DNA from: UMGS1601 sp964617585
GTDB lineage: Bacteria; Bacillota; Clostridia; Oscillospirales; Ruminococcaceae
Assembly (NCBI GenBank): GCA_964617585.1
Contig: CAZTXS010000007.1
Span: forward strand, 1 to 64,000
Direction: 5' to 3'
DNA length: 64,000 nt
Made by a program: the position numbers and the translations under genes
The notes under the pieces: model-generated
What the model was told of the DNA's origin: nothing
What the model saw: the letters and a program-made list of their open reading frames with translations, nothing else
Databases searched by the model: none
Shown here: one piece after another, positions 17,249 to 26,034 of the stretch
Layout: the number at the start of each line of letters is the position of its first letter
Position numbering within the stretch: the stretch's first letter is position 1

Positions 17249-18301
17249 TTATTTTAATTTGTCTATCTCTTCAAATAATCTGTCTATTGCCTCTGCCTCA
17301 TCTACGGTGCAGAGCATTTCGCCCTTTTTAAACAAAACGGCTTTTCCGTCGCCGCCTGCAATTCCTATATCCGCTTCACGGGCTTCACCCGGTCCGTTTA
17401 CTACGCATCCCATGACTGCAACTGTAATATCCTTGTCTATATCCTTTACCCTGTCCTCTACCTTTTTTGCCAGGCTTATCAGGTCAATCTTGGTTCTTCC
17501 GCAGGTCGGGCAGGAAACAAGCTTCACTCCGCTGCCTTTATTTACGGCTTTTAAAATGTCTTTGGCCGCATATACTTCTTTCACAGGTTCATCTGTCAGA
17601 GAAACTCTTATCGTTTCTCCTATTCCGTCAAGCAGAAGCGAGCCTATTCCTATTGATGATTTTATAAGTCCCATTCGCTCGGTTCCCGCTTCGGTAACTC
17701 CCAGATGAAGCGGATAACTGCATTTTGAAGCAAGAAGCCTGTAAGCTGAAACCATAGTATTAACATCTGAGGATTTTATAGAAATAACTATATCGTCAAA
17801 ATCAACCGCTTCAAGCATTTTTGCATGATTTAAAGCGCTTTCAACTAAAGCTTCGGCGGTCGGCGAACCGTACTTTGCGAGAAGTTCCTTTTCAAGCGAA
17901 CCTGAATTTACACCTATTCTTATAGGAATGTTTTTTGTCCTGCACGCTGAAGCAACTTCTTTTACACGATCCATTCCGCCGATATTTCCCGGATTAACTC
18001 TTATCTTGTCAACGCCCGCAGCGGCAGCCTCCAAGGCAAGCTTATAATCAAAATGAATATCTGCAACCAACGGCATGGACACTTTCTCTTTTATTGCCGG
18101 AACCAGCTTTACAGCGTCCATGTCCGGGATAGCCGCCCTGACAATATCACAGCCTGCTTTTTCAAGCTCGCACGCCTGATTCACGCTCTTTTCTATACAC
18201 TCGGCAGGAACGTTCAGCATAGACTGCACATATATTTTACTTCCGTCAAGAGTGAGACTTCCCACCCTGACAGGCTTGCATTTTCTGTTCATTAAACTCA
18301 A
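17249..18301 (-). CDS. ispG: 4-hydroxy-3-methylbut-2-enyl diphosphate synthase
   Basis: Penultimate step of the MEP isoprenoid pathway: reductive ring opening of MEcPP to HMBPP, using a [4Fe-4S] cluster. The 350-residue protein has VRAAIPDMDA, DIHFDYKLAL and VNPGNIGG in the TIM-barrel half. The cluster cysteines are in SCPTCGRTKID and VMGCVVNGPGEA. It lies between rseP and polC, with dxr two genes upstream, so two MEP enzymes share the operon. Confidence 0.97.
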   Translation of the reverse strand: MSLMNRKCKPVRVGSLTLDGSKIYVQSMLNVPAECIEKSVNQACELEKAGCDIVRAAIPDMDAVKLVPAIKEKVSMPLVADIHFDYKLALEAAAAGVDKIRVNPGNIGGMDRVKEVASACRTKNIPIRIGVNSGSLEKELLAKYGSPTAEALVESALNHAKMLEAVDFDDIVISIKSSDVNTMVSAYRLLASKCSYPLHLGVTEAGTERMGLIKSSIGIGSLLLDGIGETIRVSLTDEPVKEVYAAKDILKAVNKGSGVKLVSCPTCGRTKIDLISLAKKVEDRVKDIDKDITVAVMGCVVNGPGEAREADIGIAGGDGKAVLFKKGEMLCTVDEAEAIDRLFEEIDKLK

Positions 18302-18319
18302 ACTCCCTATATTTTCAGG

Positions 18320-19387
18320 TCAGCCGAAAAGCTTTATGACATCGTTGAACGTTACATAAAGCATAAGCAGCATTAAAAGCGCAAGTCCTGCAAAATGAAC
18401 CATGCCTTCTTTTTCGGGACTTACAGGCTTTTTCCTTATAGCCTCTATAATTAAAAACACCAAACGTCCGCCGTCCAGCGCAGGAAGCGGAAGCAGATTG
18501 AAAATTCCCACGTTTATTGAAATAAGCGCCGCCATTGAAAACAGATTTTCAAAAAGTCCGCTCCAGTCAATTCCCGTTTCGGTAGTTCCGTTTGAAACAA
18601 CGTCGCTTATTGCGCTTACTATTCCGACAGGACCTGATAAATCGTTTATTTTATACTGACCTGTTACAAGGTCGCCCAAAGAAATCCAAATAAGTCTTGC
18701 GTATGAAACGCTTCCCTTCCACGACTGAGAAATCACGCTTCCGACGCTTCTCTCTATCGGCTCCACCTTAAAATCTATATGCAGACTGCTTGATTTTTCT
18801 CCGTTTTCGTTTTCCGTTTCGGTCATAGAGAACTTAACGTTTTCAAGATCTTTTTTCTCGCCGTTTCTTATAACCGTCATATCAAAAGCTCCGTCCTTAT
18901 CCGACTGAAGCTGATATGTAAAATCAGTATCGGTGAAAATATGCATACCGTTTATACTTGTTACCTTATCGCCGATCTGAAGTCCGCTTGCCTTTGAGGA
19001 AGCGTCCTCCTCAAACCACGATATAGTTGTCGACGCATAAGTATCGCTCATCGAAGTCATTATTACTATAAAAACAAATCCGAGTATCAAATTCATAATT
19101 GCACCTGCGGCAACTATTATAATTCTCTTTAAAACACTCTTTTTGCAAAAAGCCCTGTCGTCCTCGCTCGACTTGTCTTCACCTTCCATAGAACAGAATC
19201 CGCCTATAGGCAAAAGCCTTAACGAATACCTTGTTTCTCCTTTCTGTTTAGAAAGCAGCTTAGGACCCATACCTATTGCAAATTCATTGACCTTGACTCC
19301 GCTCTTTTTTGCAGCTATAAAATGTCCAAATTCATGAACTATAATAATGATGCCGAAAACAATAATTGCGATAATTATACTAACCAT
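18320..19387 (-). CDS. rseP: Site-2 intramembrane zinc metalloprotease (RseP/RasP)
   Basis: Cuts membrane-bound anti-sigma factors and signal-peptide remnants within the membrane. The 355-residue protein has the zinc motif HEFGH at about 18-22 in the first helix, a PDZ domain at about 115-200 (GLQIGDKVTSINGM), and the third zinc ligand in NLLPLPALDGGRL near 300. At least four membrane helices are seen. Usual genomic position between dxr and ispG. Confidence 0.95.
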   Translation of the reverse strand: MVSIIIAIIVFGIIIIVHEFGHFIAAKKSGVKVNEFAIGMGPKLLSKQKGETRYSLRLLPIGGFCSMEGEDKSSEDDRAFCKKSVLKRIIIVAAGAIMNLILGFVFIVIMTSMSDTYASTTISWFEEDASSKASGLQIGDKVTSINGMHIFTDTDFTYQLQSDKDGAFDMTVIRNGEKKDLENVKFSMTETENENGEKSSSLHIDFKVEPIERSVGSVISQSWKGSVSYARLIWISLGDLVTGQYKINDLSGPVGIVSAISDVVSNGTTETGIDWSGLFENLFSMAALISINVGIFNLLPLPALDGGRLVFLIIEAIRKKPVSPEKEGMVHFAGLALLMLLMLYVTFNDVIKLFG

Positions 19388-19408
19388 TAATACACCTCGA
19401 TTTAATCC

Positions 19409-20548
19409 TCATATTTTATTCAATACATATTCTCTGGCTGTTTTGTCCGCATCCAAGACATCCTCCAAGCAGTTTATATCAGATTTTTTTATATTCTCTA
19501 ATGCCGACTGAACCAGCTCGCCTATCTGCAAAAAAGAAATTTTACCATTGATAAACAAATCTACCGCCTGCTCGTTCGCACCGTTTACAACCGCCGGCGC
19601 CGAACCGCCTATAGTTATAGCCTTAATACACGCCCTCAGGCAATCAAAGGTTTCAAAGTCCGGCTCAAAAAAGGATAATCTTCCGTAATCGGTAAGCGAC
19701 AAAGACTTCTCCTTACAGTATATCCGATTAGGATACGTAAGAGCATACTGAATCGGCAGCCTCATATCGGGAACTCCCATCTGTGCGATAACCGAACCGT
19801 CCATATACTCAACCGCAGAATGTACAACGCTCTCCCTGTGAACAACTATTTCAATCTGCTCGGGACTGAGGTCAAAAAGCCACATAGCTTCAATAAACTC
19901 AAGTCCCTTGTTCATAAGAGTCGCCGAATCAATGGTTATTTTATTTCCCATAGACCAGTTCGGGTGATTTAAAGCCTGCTCAAGAGTGACGTTTTCAAGC
20001 TCACTTTTTTTCTTACCGAAAAACGGACCTCCCGAAGCGGTTAGAATAATTTTTTTGATCTCGTTCATTTCATTGCCCTGAAGGCACTGAAAAATCGCAG
20101 AATGTTCGCTGTCTACCGGAAGAATCCTGACCCCCTTTTCCAAAGCCTTGTCTGTTACAAGCTTCCCTCCGGTAACAAGAGTTTCTTTGTTTGCAAGAGC
20201 AATGTCAACTCCCTTTTCGATAGCGGTCATAGTAGGCTTTAATCCTACCATTCCGACAACTGAATTGAGCATAATGTCAACGCCGTCAAGAAAAGCTATT
20301 TCGCAAAGCCCCTCCATACCACACAGAACTTTCACGCCTGTTCCAAAAAAGTTATTCTTAAGCTCGCCGTATTTTTCCTCGTCGTATATGCAGACGTACC
20401 CGGCATTAAACTCTTTTGCCTGCTTTGTCAGAAGTTCTGTATTTCTGTTTGCCGCCAAGGCTTTCACTCTAATTTTATGCAGTGAAGCGATTTCTAATGC
20501 CTGCGTGCCTATCGAACCTGTAGAACCCAAAATAGAAATAGTTTTCAT
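19409..20548 (-). CDS. dxr: 1-deoxy-D-xylulose-5-phosphate reductoisomerase
   Basis: NADPH-dependent step that commits DXP to the MEP pathway. The 379-residue protein starts with the nucleotide-binding LGSTGSIGTQALEI. It has NKETLVTGG, the metal site PVDSEHSAIFQCL, TASGGPF and the flexible loop NHPNWSMGNKITIDSATLMNKGLE. Length normal. It is the fosmidomycin target in other bacteria. Confidence 0.97.
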   Translation of the reverse strand: MKTISILGSTGSIGTQALEIASLHKIRVKALAANRNTELLTKQAKEFNAGYVCIYDEEKYGELKNNFFGTGVKVLCGMEGLCEIAFLDGVDIMLNSVVGMVGLKPTMTAIEKGVDIALANKETLVTGGKLVTDKALEKGVRILPVDSEHSAIFQCLQGNEMNEIKKIILTASGGPFFGKKKSELENVTLEQALNHPNWSMGNKITIDSATLMNKGLEFIEAMWLFDLSPEQIEIVVHRESVVHSAVEYMDGSVIAQMGVPDMRLPIQYALTYPNRIYCKEKSLSLTDYGRLSFFEPDFETFDCLRACIKAITIGGSAPAVVNGANEQAVDLFINGKISFLQIGELVQSALENIKKSDINCLEDVLDADKTAREYVLNKI

Positions 20549-20638
20549 TTTCCTCTAACCCGTTATGAGCTTCCTCCCATTAAATTCAATAGGGAGCAAG
20601 CCCTGAAATACAGAGTAAGCCCCCAAAACCGATGCTTT

Positions 20639-21466
20639 TTAAATTACATTAAACAGACTAAGCGCAATTGTCATAAACGGAGAAACAAACAATACGCTGT
20701 CGAACCTGTCCATTACCCCGCCGTGACCCGGCATGATGTTTCCGTAATCCTTAATACCTGTCTGACGCTTTAAAACGGAAGCCGTCAGATCACCTAAAAG
20801 ACCTAACAGAGAACATATCATTCCCAGAACAAATAAAACTATATAGTTTGCCGATACATCTGCTTTAGCTATAAGCTTTGTGTATAAAAGACCTAAAAAC
20901 ACGAATATAATACCGTTTGTAACAACGCCTCCGATAACGCCCTCGACGGTTTTCTTCGGGCTTATATTCGGGCATAGCTTATGCCTGCCGAAAAATGTTC
21001 CGGCAAAATAAGCTCCGCTGTCGGCAAGCCAAGCTCCGCACAGAGCCAATACAACATAAAAAAGTCCGTGTTCTCCGCCCGTTCTGTTGAGGTACAGAAG
21101 AGTCGACATTGAAACCGATACAAAAGCTGACGCAAATATCATAAAGCAAAGCTTTTCATACTTCATCGTTTTGTGATAGCCCAAAAAAGCTATAAACATC
21201 AAAAGTAAAAATCCTGCGGAAATATAATACATTATATCTTCATTTTGCTTTAAAAGATAATTTGAAAAAGGAATAGTCAAAGCAAAAATATAGCATATAA
21301 TCTGAGAAGCTTTAAACTTAATACAGTCCTCCGCTCTGAAAAGCTCAAATAATGCCGCCTCAATAAGTAAGGCAACCGCTATATTCAGCGCTATTGTATT
21401 ATGAAAACACAGCACAGTCACCGCAATAACTATCGCCACAGCCGCTGAAATAATTCTTGTCAGCAT
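20639..21466 (-). CDS. cdsA: Phosphatidate cytidylyltransferase
   Basis: Makes CDP-diacylglycerol from phosphatidate and CTP in the membrane. The 275-residue protein has about seven to eight hydrophobic helices and the C-terminal CDS signature (KRQTGIKDYGNIMPGHGGVMDR in two parts), with DSGAYFAG and SPKKTVEG earlier. I start it at the ATG at 21466: GGAGG inside the last codons of uppS lies eight bases upstream, and this gives the typical MLTRI beginning. It directly follows uppS by one base. Confidence 0.95.
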   Translation of the reverse strand: MLTRIISAAVAIVIAVTVLCFHNTIALNIAVALLIEAALFELFRAEDCIKFKASQIICYIFALTIPFSNYLLKQNEDIMYYISAGFLLLMFIAFLGYHKTMKYEKLCFMIFASAFVSVSMSTLLYLNRTGGEHGLFYVVLALCGAWLADSGAYFAGTFFGRHKLCPNISPKKTVEGVIGGVVTNGIIFVFLGLLYTKLIAKADVSANYIVLFVLGMICSLLGLLGDLTASVLKRQTGIKDYGNIMPGHGGVMDRFDSVLFVSPFMTIALSLFNVI

Positions 21467-21467
21467 T

Positions 21468-22199
21468 TTATATTCCTCCAAATCTTCTGTTACGGTCGCT
21501 GAAAGCCCAAACCGCTTCCGCTAAATCCTTTTCTTTGAAATCCGGCCAAAGAATATTGGTAAAGTAATACTCAGCATAAGCAGACTGCCAGATTAAAAAG
21601 TTTGAAAGTCGCATCTCTCCGCTCGGTCTGATTATCAGATCGACAGGAGGAATATCCGCCGTATACAGATTCTTCTCTATCAGGTTTTCATCGATGCTTT
21701 CAATGTCAAGCTCGCCGCATTTTACTTTCTTCGCAATCTCTCTGACGCTGTGACAAATCTCATCCCGGCCGCCGTAATTGACAGCCAACACAACCGTCAT
21801 AGAATCAAAGTCCTTAGAAATTTCTTCAGCGTGTTTCATCTTATCCCTCAAATTTTGGGAAAGCTTTTCCCTGTTGCCTATAAAAACAAGCCTGATATTT
21901 TCCTTTTCAAAGGAGGAAACATCGTCAAGATAATCTTCAAAAAGCTTCATAATTGCGTTGACTTCGTCCTTGGGTCTGCTCCAGTTTTCGGTTGAAAACG
22001 CATAGAAGGTCATATATTTAACGCCGAGCGACTTGCCTGCCAGCGCAATTTTCTTAAACGTTTTAGCTCCCTCGCGATGTCCGAACTTTCTCGGCATATG
22101 ACGTTTTTTTGCCCATCTGCCGTTTCCGTCCATAATCACGCCTATATGCACAGGTACGGAAAGATTATCCGTCCTGTCTTTTTTTCTTTTCCCTATCAC
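21468..22199 (-). CDS. uppS: Undecaprenyl diphosphate synthase (isoprenyl transferase)
   Basis: Condenses isopentenyl units into the C55 carrier for cell-wall synthesis. The 243-residue protein has the catalytic Asp in VIMDGNGRWAKKR, the HREGAKT segment, FYAFSTENWSRP, and the C-terminal substrate-binding RPSGEMRLSNFLIWQSAY followed by EYYF. Its last codons hold the SD of cdsA, so the two are probably translationally coupled. Confidence 0.97.
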   Translation of the reverse strand: MIGKRKKDRTDNLSVPVHIGVIMDGNGRWAKKRHMPRKFGHREGAKTFKKIALAGKSLGVKYMTFYAFSTENWSRPKDEVNAIMKLFEDYLDDVSSFEKENIRLVFIGNREKLSQNLRDKMKHAEEISKDFDSMTVVLAVNYGGRDEICHSVREIAKKVKCGELDIESIDENLIEKNLYTADIPPVDLIIRPSGEMRLSNFLIWQSAYAEYYFTNILWPDFKEKDLAEAVWAFSDRNRRFGGI

Positions 22200-22231
22200 G
22201 AAAATTCCTCCGGCGCAAATAATTTTTCAAC

Positions 22232-22786
22232 CTAGATAGATAAAACTTCTTTTTCCTTTTCAGCAACAACTTCGTCTATATTTTTAATATATTTATCCGT
22301 AAGCTTCTGGGTTTTATCCTCGCCCTGTTTTAAATCATCTTCTGTAAGCTCGGAATTTTTCTTCATAGACTTAAGCTTGTCATTAGCGTCACGGCGAATT
22401 GAGCGAATTGCAACCTTTGCCTCTTCCCCGTACTTCTTTATGTCCTTAACAAGCTCTTTTCTTCTGTCTTCGGTAAGCTGAGGAAATGAAAGTCTGATAA
22501 CGGAACCGTCGTTTGCAGGGTTAATTCCTATATCTGACGCTTGAATAGCCTTTTCAATTTTCTTTATAAGGCTCTTGTCCCACGGCTGTATAACTAAAAC
22601 TCTGGCTTCTGAAACAGACACAGCCGCCATCTGATTAACGGGAGTGGGAGTTCCGTAATAATCCACCAAAACCTTGTCTAAAACCGCAGGGTTTGCTCTT
22701 CCTGCTCTGATAGAAGCAAACTCGTTCTTTAAGCTGCCTACTGATTTCTGCATCTTCTCCTCAGCTTTATTAAGTACCTCTTTCAT
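22232..22786 (-). CDS. frr: Ribosome recycling factor
   Basis: With EF-G splits post-termination ribosomes. From the ATG at 22786 the protein is 184 residues, the family norm, starting MKEVLNKAEEKM. It contains EFASIRAGRANP, YYGTPTPVNQMA, VIQPWDKSL and GSVIRLSFPQLTEDRRKEL. The start is set by AAAGGAG nine bases upstream; an in-frame start 14 codons earlier lacks family support. It follows pyrH. Confidence 0.97.
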   Translation of the reverse strand: MKEVLNKAEEKMQKSVGSLKNEFASIRAGRANPAVLDKVLVDYYGTPTPVNQMAAVSVSEARVLVIQPWDKSLIKKIEKAIQASDIGINPANDGSVIRLSFPQLTEDRRKELVKDIKKYGEEAKVAIRSIRRDANDKLKSMKKNSELTEDDLKQGEDKTQKLTDKYIKNIDEVVAEKEKEVLSI

Positions 22787-22834
22787 ATCAATATCTCCTT
22801 TGTAAATATTTATTGCCGCCACGGACATTATTAC

Positions 22835-23542
22835 TTATTTTACTACCTTTGTGCCTACCGATTCTCCCATGCACGCTCTGAAAATATTCTCAGGGTCTGC
22901 AAGGTCGAAAACATATATCGGAATATTGTTATCCTTGCACATAGCCGCCGCAGTTGAATCCATAACCTGCAATCCCTTTGACAGAATCTCATTAAACGAT
23001 ATTTCATCATATCTTACAGCGTTGTCGAACTTGTGCGGATCTTTGTCATATACCCCGTCAACCATCGTCGCTTTGAAAAATATATCAGCTTCAATTTCCG
23101 CCGCTCTCAAAGCTGCCGCTGTGTCCGTAGAAAAGAACGGATTTCCCGTTCCGCAGCCGAATATAACTACTCTGCCCTTTTCAAAATGACGCATTGCACG
23201 GTTTCTTATATAAGGTTCTGCAACCGCCGGCATTGAAATAGCCGTCTGAACTCTTACCTCTAAACCGCAGTTTTCCAAACCGTCGGCAACCGCCAGAGCG
23301 TTCATTGCAGTAGCAAGCATTCCGATATGGTCGGCTCTGGTTCTGTCCATCGCTCCGCTTGAGCGTCCGCGCCAGAAGTTTCCTCCGCCGACTACTATAC
23401 CGACCTCTACTCCTGCGTCAACGCATTTTTTTATTGCACGTCCGAACGATGTTATAACCTCATAATCAAGACCCATCTGCTTGTCGCCTGACAATGCTTC
23501 GCCGCTCAGCTTGAGTAAGATTCTGTTATATTTCGGTTTCAC
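22835..23542 (-). CDS. pyrH: UMP kinase
   Basis: Phosphorylates UMP to UDP; member of the amino-acid kinase fold. The 235-residue protein has ILLKLSGEALSG, the GGGNFWRGR loop, DHIGMLATAMNALA and the GTGNPFFSTDTAAALRA segment. It starts with GTG behind an AAAGGATGTG SD-like stretch. First gene of the long operon leading to polC. Confidence 0.97.
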   Translation of the reverse strand: MKPKYNRILLKLSGEALSGDKQMGLDYEVITSFGRAIKKCVDAGVEVGIVVGGGNFWRGRSSGAMDRTRADHIGMLATAMNALAVADGLENCGLEVRVQTAISMPAVAEPYIRNRAMRHFEKGRVVIFGCGTGNPFFSTDTAAALRAAEIEADIFFKATMVDGVYDKDPHKFDNAVRYDEISFNEILSKGLQVMDSTAAAMCKDNNIPIYVFDLADPENIFRACMGESVGTKVVK

Positions 23543-23577
23543 ACAAACACATCCTTTATTCTATTTTATTATTTTAA

Positions 23578-23606
23578 AGTATAACACAAACAGCCTGAAA
23601 AGTAAA
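23578..23606 (-). promoter_or_regulatory. Promoter of the pyrH-frr-uppS-cdsA-dxr-rseP-ispG-polC operon
   Basis: On the minus strand: TTTACT, a 17-bp spacer and TATACT, 35 bases before the pyrH start. Confidence 0.75.
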
Positions 23607-23610
23607 CATA

Positions 23611-23640
23611 AAAAACAAGGATGCAAAAAATGCATCCCTT
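23611..23640 (-). terminator. Terminator of pyrG
   Basis: Stem GGATGCA / TGCATCC with a T-rich loop, then TTGTTTTTT on the minus strand. The repeat copy E lies between it and pyrG. Confidence 0.8.
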
Positions 23641-23648
23641 TACTGAAT

Positions 23649-23795
23649 TTCAATAAGAGCTTGCCCGTTATTCAACGCGGCAAGGGTCGGCATTTCCGAC
23701 CGGCCGGTCAGTAGGGGATTGTATCTCGCTGCTGATCGGCTAATGAAACCCGCCGCCTATAGAGGCGGGGACATCTTGACTTAGTTATAATTGAA
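23649..23795 (+). repeat. Dispersed palindromic repeat, long form (copy E)
   Basis: 147 bp from TTCAATAAGAGC to TAATTGAA. It carries all hairpins, including the long-form arm CCGGTCAGTAG...CTGCTGATCGG. On the minus strand it is in the 3' untranslated region of pyrG. Confidence 0.93.
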
Positions 23796-23828
23796 TATGC
23801 TTTCAAACAACCTGAAGCAGGTATCAAA

Positions 23829-25442
23829 TTACATCTTCTTCTTTGAAATAAGCGCCGCTTTAATGAACTCTCTGAAAAGCGGATGAGCCTTATTAGGCCT
23901 TGATTTGAATTCAGGGTGAAACTGCACGCCCACAAACCATGGGTGAACGTCTTTAGGAAGCTCAACTATCTCGATAAGCTTATCATCGGGAGAGCTTCCT
24001 GCCAAGATTAGGCCCTTGTCCGTAAAGAGCTTTCTGTAGTCATTATTGAACTCCCAACGGTGGCGGTGGCGTTCGCTTATCAAATCCTCATCATATGCCA
24101 AATAACTTAAAGTTCCGTTTTTAAGCTTGCAGGGATAAAGTCCAAGGCGCATTGTTCCGCCCTTTTCGGTAATATCCTTCTGCTCGTCCATAATATCAAT
24201 AACAGGGTGGTCGGTATTTATAAATTCAGAGGAATTTGCATTTTTCAGTCCCGCAACGTTTCTCGCAAACTCAATAACTGACATCTGCATACCAAGACAT
24301 ATTCCGAACATAGGAATTTTATTTTCCCTTGCATAACGGATAGACTCTATCATGCCCTCGATTCCCCTGTCGCCGAAGCCGCCGGGAACTATAATTCCGT
24401 CGCAGCCCTCAAGCTTGACTGCAACATTTGAGCTGTCAATGCCCTCCGACTGAATCCATTTTATTTTAACTTTAGCGCCGTTCTCAAAACCGGCATGTCG
24501 AAGTGCTTCGGCAACGGAAAGATAAGCGTCCTCAAGCTCAACATATTTTCCGACCAGACCGATAGTTATGTCCTTGTCGGCCGCCTTCTGAACGGCAACC
24601 ATGTTCTCCCATTCAACCAAATCAGGCTTTCTGTTTTCTATTCCGAGATGATAGCATACAGCGTCGGCGAGTCCCTCGTTCTCCAGCCACAAAGGCACTT
24701 CATAAAGCGAAGGAGCAGTCAGGTTCTGAATAACGTCCTCAGGTCTAACATTACAGAAAAGCGAAATTTTATTTTTCATATCGTCAGGAATCTCGTATTC
24801 GCTTCTAAGCACAAGAACAGACGGCTGAATACCGAGCGACAAAAGCTCTTTTACCGAGTGCTGAGTAGGCTTGCTTTTCAGTTCCTTAGAGCCTGATATG
24901 TAAGGCACAAGGGTAACGTGCAGGAACATAGAGTTTCCTCTGCCCACCTCAATACTTGCCTGTCTTAAAGCCTCTAAAAACGGAGTTGACTCAATATCTC
25001 CGACAGTTCCGCCGATTTCTGTAATGACAATATCCGAATTAGAATCCTTGCCTGCGCTGTAAAGTCTTTCTTTAATTTCATTAGTTATATGAGGAATAAC
25101 CTGAACAGTACCGCCGAGATAATCCCCGCGGCGTTCTTTGTTAAGAACGTTCCAATAAACCTTACCGGTGGTGACGTTAGAGTTCACAGACAAATTTTCA
25201 TCTATAAATCTTTCATAGTGACCGAGGTCGAGATCGGTTTCCGTACCGTCGTCTGTAACAAAAACCTCGCCGTGCTGATAAGGCGACATTGTACCGGGGT
25301 CGACGTTTATATATGGATCAAACTTTTGAATAGTAACCTTATATCCCCTGTTTTTAAGAAGTCTGCCGAGCGACGCTGCCGTAATACCTTTTCCCAAACC
25401 TGAAACCACTCCGCCGGTAACAAATACATATTTTGTTGGCAT
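23829..25442 (-). CDS. pyrG: CTP synthase
   Basis: Aminates UTP to CTP with glutamine and ATP. The 537-residue protein has an N-terminal synthetase domain (KYVFVTGGVVSGLGKG, then KFDPYINVDPGTMSPYQHGE) and a C-terminal glutaminase domain with GICLGMQ (Cys) and VGVQFHPEFKSRP (His, Glu). The start is uncertain: MPTKYVF at 25442 matches family starts, but in-frame ATGs at 25454 and 25472 exist. AAAGGAGGA directly precedes the latter, with a perfect 7-bp hairpin between SD and the inner ATG. It has its own promoter, and a repeat copy in its leader. Confidence 0.95.
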   Translation of the reverse strand: MPTKYVFVTGGVVSGLGKGITAASLGRLLKNRGYKVTIQKFDPYINVDPGTMSPYQHGEVFVTDDGTETDLDLGHYERFIDENLSVNSNVTTGKVYWNVLNKERRGDYLGGTVQVIPHITNEIKERLYSAGKDSNSDIVITEIGGTVGDIESTPFLEALRQASIEVGRGNSMFLHVTLVPYISGSKELKSKPTQHSVKELLSLGIQPSVLVLRSEYEIPDDMKNKISLFCNVRPEDVIQNLTAPSLYEVPLWLENEGLADAVCYHLGIENRKPDLVEWENMVAVQKAADKDITIGLVGKYVELEDAYLSVAEALRHAGFENGAKVKIKWIQSEGIDSSNVAVKLEGCDGIIVPGGFGDRGIEGMIESIRYARENKIPMFGICLGMQMSVIEFARNVAGLKNANSSEFINTDHPVIDIMDEQKDITEKGGTMRLGLYPCKLKNGTLSYLAYDEDLISERHRHRWEFNNDYRKLFTDKGLILAGSSPDDKLIEIVELPKDVHPWFVGVQFHPEFKSRPNKAHPLFREFIKAALISKKKM

Positions 25443-25506
25443 AATAAACTTCATGCTCCTTGACGGGAGCATTCCTCCTTTTGCTATGATTTTCTAATTC
25501 GCTCAA

Positions 25507-25650
25507 TTCAATAAGGGCTTGCCCGTCATTCAATACGGCAAGGGTCGGCGCAGTGCCGACCGGCCGTTCAGTAGGGGATTGTATCCAGCTACTGAACGGG
25601 TAACGAAATCCGCCGCCTATAGAGGCGGTGGACATTTTGCCTTAGTTATA
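25507..25650 (+). repeat. Dispersed palindromic repeat, long form (copy F)
   Basis: 144 bp. The long arm reads CCGTTCAGTAG...CTACTGAACGG, a compensated variant of copy E. It lies between the pyrG promoter and the pyrG SD, so its complement is probably transcribed in the pyrG leader. Confidence 0.93.
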
Positions 25651-25663
25651 TTATTCAATTAAT

Positions 25664-25692
25664 ATTCTAACAAATTTCGATTTAAATTGCAA
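25664..25692 (-). promoter_or_regulatory. Promoter of pyrG
   Basis: On the minus strand: TTGCAA (25687-25692), a 17-bp spacer and TAGAAT (25664-25669). Confidence 0.65.
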
Positions 25693-25974
25693 TAGTGTGT
25701 TTCTCTAAATTATTTTTAAATTAAAAAAGGAAAGCTCTTTTAAAGCTTTCCATAAACAAACTTTAATAAATTAGCGCAATACGACGTCAAAAAGGGATAA
25801 CCCCTTTTTGACAACGCAATGCTCCCCGTCTATAATTTTAAGTGATCCCAAAAGGCTCCCTTTATACTTTAAGCGTTAAAAGCCGCAAAAAGTTTCATGG
25901 TTTTATATTTTTTGTACAAATGCACAAAAACAGATAAAATATTCTATGCAAATTGATAATAAAAGTTATATTTA
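25693..25974. other. Intergenic region with two strong hairpins, no gene seen
   Basis: Holds a GGAAAGCT / AGCTTTCC hairpin near 25731 and a perfect 11-bp stem GTCAAAAAGGG / CCCTTTTTGAC (25786-25812) with a 5-base loop. Neither is followed by a clear T-run. No ORF with SD is seen. Confidence 0.6.
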
Positions 25975-26003
25975 TTGAAGAAAGTTAAAAATTATGGTAT
26001 AAT
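25975..26003 (+). promoter_or_regulatory. Promoter of the prepilin peptidase gene
   Basis: TTGAAG (25975-25980), a 17-bp spacer and TATAAT (25998-26003). Confidence 0.75.
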
Positions 26004-26034
26004 AAATATATATTTTTAACGGGAGTTGAAACAA

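Noticed and set aside
17226..17708. 160-codon plus-strand frame opposite ispG
   Set aside because: Ser/Pro-rich antisense shadow of a conserved enzyme gene.
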